From assembly GCA_030268105.1 (NCBI GenBank), contig BSDZ01000021.1:1-64000 (forward strand): a stretch of 64,000 nt of DNA. The letters run 5' to 3'. This stretch comes from Volvox africanus. Its lineage: Eukaryota; Chlorophyta; Chlorophyceae; Chlamydomonadales; Volvocaceae. Shown piece after piece: positions 54,981-64,000 of the stretch (position 1 is the stretch's first letter; each line of letters starts with the position of its first letter). The notes under the pieces are model-generated. The model made no database searches. It was not told the origin of the DNA and was given only the letters and a program-made list of their open reading frames with translations. A program made the translations under genes and the position numbers.

Positions 54981-57900
54981 AAATGTGATAACCGTGTCTG
55001 CTGGCGCCTCATTTTTCCTCATCTTGCTCCTTGGAGGGCCGCCCCTGCCTGCTGCCACGCATCTCCGCTTTCCTCGCACCTTTGGGAACCCTGCGTGCCC
55101 CACGCACTTGGCACGTCCAATTGGCGCCAATAGCGCTAAGGAGGATTTCCTACATACCTGGGCAAGCCCCCATGCCATTACGTAGCTAGGGACCGCACAT
55201 ACACCGCCCGCACGACGCGGTCCGTTAAGTGCTTCGGCGTAACCATTCAGGTGAACCTCATTATTTGGTTTCACGGGCAGCTCCGTCATTGCCATTGTAG
55301 GTAGGCCTCACGCATCTGCTGGTCCTCACGGAGATCAAAAGGGCCCACCGGTCCGCCGCGCTACTGCTTTTGGGATACCGAAAAGTACCGCACTAATGTA
55401 TTGCACTAAAACGCGCTTTCTTCCTGCCGTAAATATGTTCGATCGGCACAGTTGTACAACTATTTGCCGTACAATCATGTCCCGCCAAGCACGTATTTAT
55501 AAATATGGTACGTAGTTGCTGATACCCTAGCCACAACGACGGAGTGGAACGGGGCTAGCTCGCTGGGGAGCGTGCGTGGATGAGTGATGAGGTGATTCGG
55601 GGAATAGTACTCGGTATGCCTAGGATAACTGCTGCGTGCTGCTGAGGTGGCGCCGGGCTTGTCCGTGAATTCGCACATCGGGTTGATCGATCGGTCATGT
55701 GAAATATGATATGTCACCATCTCTGGGATTTGGGAGCGTATCAGACCCCGCTATTTGCTGTACAGCTTGTATGTGATGGTTAGTGTGTTGGCGCCATCCG
55801 GTGGCATCTCCCTGCTGGTATGGTTAGAACGTATCCGTCAATAATATATGTACGCATATGCAAAAATGTATGTGTTTGTCATCTGTTTAACATGGTCGCT
55901 TTTCCTTACTGACTTGGCATGCATGGCAGTACTTGCAGCCCGCAGCTTACATACAGTTTGCAGCGGCTGCTGGTGCCTGTTGCCGTTTACCCTTGTCCTG
56001 CTGTAACGAATGACCCAAGAAACGAGACGATTCAAAGGCCCCAACAGCAGCAGGGGGCTTGCTGCAGCTGGTTAGTGCTCGTTTTGCAGGCAAAGCCCTC
56101 GCACCTCGCTCTATCACTCCATCGCGAAAAGCCTTAATTCGTGTTGTGTACATCTTTAAACCTACCTTCATATATCGTATATCCTGACAGTAACTACAGC
56201 TTATGATATTTAGTAATAGCTAACATAATCTGCCTATTTAGCTCAAATAATGTTAATTCATCGCAAGCAGATGGAACGTTTGCACAAGGGAACCCACCTT
56301 ACAATATGAATGGAAATCATAAGCTTTTTGAGGCTTGTGAGTTGAGGTTCCAGGAGCCCCGCAGCACCAAATACAGTTGATGGAAAGGAATGGCGGTTGA
56401 TATCACTATTAAACCTTACATCATCAACTTCCGCAATACCAAGCAAGGCAACTGCTTCCGGTATAGCTAACGGGGATAATCAACTAGTGTTTTGCACACC
56501 GAACTAAACCCTAAATATAATAAATTATGCATAAACCCTTCTTATCACTTCGGGCCTTGTACAAATGTGCAAATTTGTTTTACAGCAGAGCACCCTGCAA
56601 CTGCGCCAGTTGCTTGACGCATGTGGGTCGTTGCATGCGCAGACCCGTCGTACCAGTCGTCTTCACTGCGTCCTTTAGGGCCCACTGCAGACCTGTTGTT
56701 TGTCGGTGGTCGTCGGTGCAGGTAGATAGGTAGGAGGTAATATTTAAGGAAAAGGCACAGAATATGTTGGCACTTGGCGATTCCGTAAGTTCGCTACGGC
56801 GCGTTCGCAATGAGCAGTTCTTTCGTCCACAGACTTGCGCGGGTCGTGAAGGTCGTGGGTGTTCACATACATATATACAATACGATTGAAAGTAACATTC
56901 GCTGCGTGCAGACGACTAGAATGTGTTGATTGTAATAACTGGTTGTATAAACTAGTTATTTCAATCGGCCTATTTCGTTAAAAACGGGCGCGTAGTTAAA
57001 CAGCAGGCAGGCTAGTTATTATTCGGATGAATGATTTTTGACTCCCTTAATAACGGCATCGATAACTGCAAGGAAATTTATAGTTTAGCTTATTTCTATA
57101 TATTTTGGGAAGGTAGACCTTCTAATGCGTGTTGCGAGATCTTCTGCATGGTGGTTATTACTGGCGACGGGTGAACGGACAGGCGGACTGGCGGACTGCC
57201 CGTGACGGAGTTACCGTCCATCGAAGCGAAAGATACAATGAACAATGACGATTCTAAAAACGTCTAAAATCACATTACTGATGCTCAAATTATAGCCCTT
57301 TTGAGCGAGGACGTATGGAGGGGTCAGCAGGGAGGGGTCGCCCCTGATTTCGAGCACTCTATCTCAGGGTGTCGCGATACTATACCCGTCCAAAAACTTG
57401 CCCGCCGTCATCACAAATAGTTTATAATTGCTTTAGATCTTTTTATATATTATTAAATTTTAGAATCGCCAGAAACCTATAAATATATTCATCATGGACT
57501 GAATGCGTGTTCTCAGCCGCCTACCACTCACCATTCGGGACATTAACGTCCCTTTAAAAAACTAGTTTGTGGTATCCAGTGTGTGTCAGATGCCGGTGCA
57601 GCTGGTGACTAGTTGTTGGGGGTGGGGAGCTGAGGGGTTGTATTGCCTCCCCTGCATGCCCGCACCACAGGGTTTATGACCGGTCGCCTCCATTGCCCAA
57701 GCACCACACAAGACGGAGCAAGGATTTGTAAAATATTTCAACAGCTTTGGGGTTCTGCCGTAATCATAATGGCTCCCTTGCATGGCACGCGCATGAAAAG
57801 CAACCTCGCCATCTTGTTGCGTTTACTTGTTGGTTGACAGGTGCACCATGATATGATACCAGCAGAGAAGTCCGAAGTGACGCAGGATCATTTCTGAAGA

Positions 57901-58900
57901 GTAACAGGCTAGGTTCTGGTAGAAGTTTACCACCTACTGGGAAGAGTGGGAATCGCAGCCTTGCGCACTAGCCTGGCAACTCGGCCCCACAGCTCTCCAT
58001 CCGACAGCAGGTGGACGGTATGTCCATCCATGTCCTGCTATCTGGACTCAAGGGGTTAACTGCAACTACAGTTGTAATCGTACTTATCTTTGAATGGATT
58101 CCTCATATGAATCCTGTGCCTCAAAAGAGTTTGGAGCCCGCCACAACAACGACAAGCAAACATACATGCAACGAAATAGCGCCCTGTGTTAGCGCGCACG
58201 CTGGAATAGTGCGCAATTGAGAATCGACCGAATACGTAGATGATAATTATATCGTTTTCCGGAAACGTCCTGCAGTTTGTGGTAATATGTATTCAATTGT
58301 TTCCCGAGACTCCTTCACGTCGAGCCTTCGCATCGCAACTCCCGCGCAATTATAATGAAAGAGTGAAGACCAGGTAGATCGAATAAGTGGGCTGGTTTGG
58401 CAACTACGTGCGTAGTTTGCATAAACATTTTAACCCCCCGAGGGGATTGGACTCTTTTTAAATATACACCTGAAATGCTAGGAGGGGCCCTATGTTGTGG
58501 GTGACAAGCGTCCCATGCGTGCTTGGGGTCCTTATGCGACGACGCATACAGATATCCCACTCGTCATCTGGCTCCCCCCGGGGTACCGGCCCCTGTTCAG
58601 TACCTAGCTAACGAGAGTCGATTAGGTAGGTGGTCTGATCTGTATATCTGCAATGTAAGGGGCTGAGATATGTGCGGGGATCCCTCTGTACGGGGAGGGG
58701 CCTTGCTCTTCGCGAAGTTCCCTCTCTCTTAATATATTGGCCCTACGCAGGCATCGAAGGCCCAAACGGTTGCCGCCTTCATCAGTGCTCGGCAAGACCC
58801 CAGATTTAGTTTGTCCATGCAGAACGAATACACAGCGTTCGCGTGCGTGTGCCTGGTATGTAGGAATAAAGCACCGGCCGGCCGCGTATAAGTGCAGCGT
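54981..58900. other. Long region without recognisable genes (part 1)
   Basis: Short open frames occur on both strands, such as 54963-55295 (-) and 57643-57837 (+). None has recognisable motifs or consistent splice partners. No mini-LTR copies of families A-C were seen. The stretch is moderately AT-rich at 56900-57500. Confidence 0.4.
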
Positions 58901-59266
58901 ATAAGTGCAGCAATCGGACAGTTTACGGAAAGGGTACGGAGTTGACAGCAAAAGATTCCTGCGCCCAGAAGGCCATAACGAGGAAATGACATGCCAGCGT
59001 GTGGAGATGACCATCGAATGCGAAAAGCGCAAAGTACGACAACGTATGATGCCCCAATGTACTACTGTCGAACAACATTCTTGGTACCAGCATTCTTGGA
59101 ACCAGATGAAATGCCTATTACACTTTGTAGATACTTTCAGGAAAGCGGGATGGTGCGGCACACGTTTGGCACATGCAGGTGCTTGGGGGAGGAAGCTGCT
59201 CGTTACTTCACCTACGTCGCAGGCAGGATACCCGCGGATATCAAGCTTGCGCCGAAGGCGGGGTAA
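58900..59266 (+). other. Exon-like open frame of unknown function
   Basis: The frame 58991-59266 has protein-like composition from about 59050 (YYCRTTFLVPAFLEPDEMP, CRYFQESGMVRHTFGTCRCL, GEEAARYFTYVAG). It ends in GGGGTAAGC, a good donor site just before the in-frame TAA. Upstream (58925-59050) a second frame is equally protein-like (RFLRPEGHNEEMTCQRVEMT), so a frameshift or an unseen intron may separate them. No family was recognised. It may be a real exon or a decayed element. Confidence 0.25.
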
Positions 59267-62200
59267 GCGACCAATGTGAATATGGATCTCTTATACTCGA
59301 AGGATTTCATTGGGACATTACATTGGCCGGGGTTTACAGCGGGCTGATGGCACGTAATGGACGCACGTCGCAAACATGTTGGTCACGCACCTTTGGTGCC
59401 ATATGCTTTGTATAGTTGTTTGAGCACGCAAAGCATAAGTGACTGTGAAATGTTTAAAGTGAAACGAGATCGTTGAAAAGATGCTGTCAAAGTGGAATTC
59501 CGTGGATTAGCGAATTGTCCCCGACATTTTCAATATGATAATTCATTATGATAATTCATTGTAATCAGAAGCTTTTGGGATTGCAAAAGCCAAAGTTTAT
59601 GTGCGCGGTCGGGGTGGAGATTTCAAATGCCCACGAGCTCGTCTATCACAAAACAATATTAATTTTACACAACAATGTCCAATTACAACATAGCTTTGTA
59701 TGACGCCCATAGTTCATGTTCCCGTGGCAAACTATTATGTTACCTCCGCGGTCCTAGCTCCAGGGCTGGCCCCAAACCTGCTTGTCATTAAATGAATTCT
59801 GCTTCCTTGTGAGATAACAATAACTTTAGAGCACTTGGAGCTATTCGTAATCATCGATACCGTATTGTGCTTGGAAAGTTCCTCCGTACAGACAACGTGC
59901 AGGCAATGACCGATTTGACCGATACGATACGACCGACCGAGCGACCGACCACCTGACCAAACGATACGATCATCCGTCATAGGGACTACGCTCCGCTCGT
60001 GACTCTTTGTGTGTGGAGGCGGATTCACCTAAAAAGGAGAAGAGGAAGAATGTGAAAAAGTACCTGCGGCTGACCTCATGGTAAGCAGCACTGCTTGAGA
60101 TTCCGTCGTCATGTGTGGATGCTTGCGACAGCCAGTACAGCCGGCTTACGGCGTGCTGTACAGCCGCATCCACACAACGCCGGGTTAAGCATGATGATGA
60201 TTGTATGTGGCATGGGTCGTGGACCCAAATAGTAGCGATAAATCATCAACGAAATGCTTGCTGCTGAGGGAATTCCCAAGTGCCAGCAACAGTCCTGGAC
60301 GGTTACACGTACCCACAAAGTTCAATACCTGATGCAAACAAATGTACATGACGGGTACTGTAGGCTCCTAGCTCGTAGCTTGGGCAAGGTAGCTTTGGTG
60401 TAAGGGAAATTGGCCAGCAAGCAAGGTTAACGCAGACCCCGCGTGCGGACTTGACGTGGCCAATAACACAGTGACCCGTGAGGCTGCTACACCCAAGCAA
60501 GTACGTTTCGGTCAACCACACCCACCCAAAACGACGCGGCGTGCGAGTGGACTGTAGCGCGGAAATGGGAAAGGGGGTATCCTTACGTCAAGAAGAAGGG
60601 GCAAAATAATCCATACATAGGCGCATTTCGTCATATTTCCTTCGATTAACGGGCTTTCGAAACGATTAAAAGGATGGAGATGCTTCAGGTATCTTGTTTA
60701 ACGAAACGTTGATTCATACAATACAGTATATTTAGAGGGATTTGAAGACCTCGCGGCGCTAATACGAATATCATCAGGCAGCAGTATGTTGCAGCAGTTT
60801 TTTGCAGAGGATTTTCATGTACGTCCTAAGCACATCATGTGTGCAGGAAAAACATTGAAGAAATTGGGTTGCTTTAGATGATAGCGGCTCCCTAAACCGC
60901 CGACCGAAACCTCGTTCGCCGAGGCAGGTCGATTTTCGGGGGCTGGACCAAACTGTCCGAAGGAGGGCCGGGATCCGAGAGCATCAATAATTGTGTTCGG
61001 CTTCCGCTGTCGCCAATCAAGGCAATTTAAAAAAGAAACTCTTGATATTTGAATTCATATTCTGATACTGAGTCTTCCTCTGTGGTTCTTCCCGCGCGTT
61101 TAAAAAGATCGACGCACAGCAACCGCGCGTTTTGTGTGCATTATGAAAACAACGTGAAGCGTAGAAACCATGATGCAACGAATCTTACCTTTCGGGGACC
61201 AACAATCGTAGTAATAGTAAAATGCACTTCGTTACCAATGGGAATGCGCATGGATAATAATTAATCAATGGCATGTCTTACTTCTTACTTGTACAGGTGG
61301 AAAGGTGCAGTTAAGTCATGCACGCAAATCCGTCGTTAGCGTCAATATGACATTTGCCATTAAGGATTTTGGGTGGCATAAACTGGTTGCGAACAGAAGC
61401 GTCACTCCTACATATAATTAATTTAATTTGTTGCTGGATTCCTTTGCTGTCAGATTTATTTGGTCGTTCATTCCTTACTGTCGACGGATGGACAGACGGA
61501 CAGACGGACAAATGAACCCATCCAGAGGCCCCCGGCAAAAACGTAGTTGGCAAACTAGCGTACGTAAGGCTGCTGTACATAATCATGGTTTGAGGCTATA
61601 ATCGTCGGCAACGTTGCCGCAGTCATACCTACGCTCCAATGATGATTACACCAAAACTCGCCGCCTTGCTGCCGGCTTGCTAGGGACTGCCATGTCTGCA
61701 GTACGCGTGGGTAGGTGCAAAAAAAAGGAGCTGATAGGTGCGGCAGTTGTGCCCTGGCTATGTCGCTCTGAATGGTTAAGAACTTTAGAAGACAAACAAG
61801 GTCTGTTACAACATATGGCAAAACGAACTGTTGCACAACGTCAGACCGACAATGGTAACAACAGATGACTAGAAGCAAGGCGGCGCGTGCACCCATCCTG
61901 CTAATCCCCATCTGTCCCTTATGGAAGTTTGTCAGGTTCTATCCCAGCCTATGAACACCTTCTTACGTAATCTTCGACCCTTCACCTGCAAGCAACAAAT
62001 TCAAAACGAACAACTCTCCATAGGGCGTCATTGGGCCCCATAGCAGGGCCTGGTAAAGCAACTTCGTCTTTCCCTTGCGCCATCCCCATACATACACGGG
62101 GCCGAGTGTCAGGGTCGCTCGAGTACTCGGACGATAAAACCCCAACTGATAAGATGCACAGTACAGGGATATGTCGCCCTTAGCGTGGGAAACCACCCCG

Positions 62201-64000
62201 CCCAAATGAAGCCTTTCGAAGAAGCCAACAGGTGGCGCTTCCCAGCGCCGGGATCAAAACCTGATTCGTTGACCAGCACATAGAAAATGGAGGCACAAAG
62301 GAAAGAGCGGGAGAACGTAGGTCTACGAAAGGGCTGGTTGGCCGTGCTGGTGTGCATGCCTTAGCCAGCCAGCCAGCCGTAGTGTTCATCTTCACAAGTT
62401 GCAGTGTGCAGTCCAGTGGACCCATCGCTCGTTCGATTGGAGAATGTAATAACAATCAGTGTTACTCGAAGCGGCACCACGCCTGGATGGATGGACCTGA
62501 CCGTAAAGGGAGTTCTGTGCTCTTGGGCTGCAATCCAGGATTGTGCACGCTCTGCCACCTGGAGGGTTTGCCAGCTGTCGTCGTGATATCTGTATGACAG
62601 GGTATGAAGGGGTACGGCGGACGCGCGCCATACCGCGTGTTTCCTTCAAGGCGTTCCCTGATGCCACGATCCAAGCCTGGTTCGCTGCTGGTGTCACCGT
62701 GTGGCTGCTGCTACCACTGGCTTCCGCTGTTGACCTTGGATTGGGCGGTGCCGTTTTGCATGTAACCAACAAACCTTAAAATAAAAACACACCTAAAATG
62801 TAAAATTGTTCTAGAATAGTGCATGCACGCGCGTCGAGGTAACGGGTAACGGGGTTTCCTCGGTCTACCCCGCGCGCGGGATCCAAGATGCGTTAGAGGG
62901 TAGAGGAACCCCGAAGGATCTTGGGTCTCGCTCTATTTCTGTGTCGCGATGCTGAAGCGCTCCTTGAATACTTAAAAATATGCCTGCGTTTATATGATGG
63001 TTAGCAATAAGTGTCACCCTGCTGTGCTCCGTCCTTCCATCGACTTCGTGAAACTTCCTGATGCTTAAAATAGAGAATATGCCTCTCTACTGGCTATTAA
63101 TCAACGCTCGTCTATCTCTCCAGTACAATCAGCGCCAATGTCGTGGTCCATGCGGTCCTGGGCGCTTGGTGATTTCAAGCTCAAGCAGTCGTATAGACTC
63201 TATCCGCAGTGAATCCTACAAATAATATGTGCGTGTTCATTGATTATGTAAGAGTTTGAATGTCCCTTTTTCGCTATAACATGGCATTTATTCGTTGGTT
63301 GGTTGAGATTAGAGAAACCTGCCGTGAAGTCGAATCCAAAATTACATCGATGCTTGAACTGAAACGTCATCCTAAGTTTCATGACCTCATAACACCATTT
63401 CGTATTCCTCAAAGGCAAGCCATTAAAAGATACACCGAAGTTCATCGACCTGCCTGCACACCGAGTGTTACTTGCCGGCCGAGCTTACTTTGTACACGTT
63501 GTATGTACCTCTTAGTACTGCTTTGATAGGCGCCATAGTAGTCGCAATTTGAGCTTGATATCCTTACTGCATTCCCGACACGATGAATGGAAATTAATGA
63601 CGACTTGCAGTTCAGAATCTCTCCGCTTGCTTTGTAGCACCCCCTCATCGAAGGATTAGAGAAATCGTGGGCCTGGCGGAGACGAAGCAATTACATGGCT
63701 GATCACACCGGCTTTTTGACATCGTGTGTTGTATTATCGCTTATTATAAACCATGTAAATATTCCTGCGTTGCTTTTTGGAAGCGTGAAAAGTTTGGAAG
63801 TAACCGGACCTAACGCTCATACCTGTTCGGATGCGTGATTTTAATAAACAGCATATGAATCTATAAATTCCAATTAATGATCTTAACGCTGACCACTGTG
63901 AGGCTCGTTGTTGAGCGTTCTGGCCGGAGGGGCGGCTGAAGTGGCGTTGGTTAACGACGGAAATGCATATCTAATCTTAATAATAAATTTTTTTTATGTA
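59267..64000. other. Long region without recognisable genes (part 2)
   Basis: Nothing assignable was found. Short direct repeats occur (ATGATAATTCATT twice at 59533-59562, GACAGACG units at 61489-61510, GCCA units at 62364-62379). Open frames near 61963-62205 (-) and 62543-62779 (+) are under 85 codons and have no recognised motif. Confidence 0.35.

Noticed and set aside
54963..55295. Minus-strand frame of 110 codons
   Set aside because: No motif, homologue or splice context was recognised; it begins next to simple-sequence DNA. Kept as unsupported.
61963..62779. Short frames on both strands near the end of the window
   Set aside because: Overlapping frames on opposite strands have similar quality and no recognisable family, so none can be preferred.

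Overview
This 64 kb window is nuclear DNA of a volvocine green alga (Volvox/Chlamydomonas lineage). The evidence is four pherophorin genes on the + strand, one partial and three complete. Each complete gene encodes a signal peptide, a Cys-rich N-terminal pherophorin domain, a hydroxyproline-type Pro/Ser rod and a Cys-rich C-terminal pherophorin domain. Every gene is split by short GT-AG introns at the same places and phases. Base composition outside the rods looks lower in GC than I would expect for C. reinhardtii, so a Volvox-like species is the best guess, but the species cannot be fixed from this window.

Layout. 1-4288: 3' part of pherophorin A (rod plus C-terminal domain); its rod is out of frame in places. 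4.3-8.1 kb: intergenic, with one solo mini-LTR and a strong 17-bp hairpin. 8095-11995: decayed Ty1/copia element with both LTRs. 12.0-12.75 kb: Ty3/gypsy chromodomain fragment on the - strand. 12.77-13.32 kb: hairpin-rich island. 14914-19007: pherophorin B. 19.0-22.1 kb: intergenic, with a solo mini-LTR and a perfect 32-bp palindrome. 22142-29590: pherophorin C, whose introns carry two solo mini-LTRs, a 481-bp complete TRIM and another solo mini-LTR. 29.6-34.2 kb: repeat-rich intergenic DNA. 35.2-37.3 kb: gag-like open frame with two stops. 38325-43463: nearly intact Ty1/copia element on the - strand with matching LTRs, a 5-bp target duplication and two foreign mini-LTRs in its leader. 43.5-45.5 kb: intergenic. 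45511-53667: pherophorin D, with a cluster of mini-LTRs in its fifth intron. 53.7-64 kb: no recognisable gene.

Pherophorins are secreted structural glycoproteins of the extracellular matrix or cell wall, so the host genes here form one tandem structural family. Everything else recognised is retroelement material. The most novel-looking signal is a set of three families of roughly 90-120 bp LTR-like repeats (TG...CA ends, 5-bp target duplications) that insert in introns and flanks. One family is present as a complete TRIM, and another is built into the leader of the copia element. Exon structures were derived by hand from splice signals, reading-frame continuity and comparison of the four paralogues. 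No transcript or database evidence was available.
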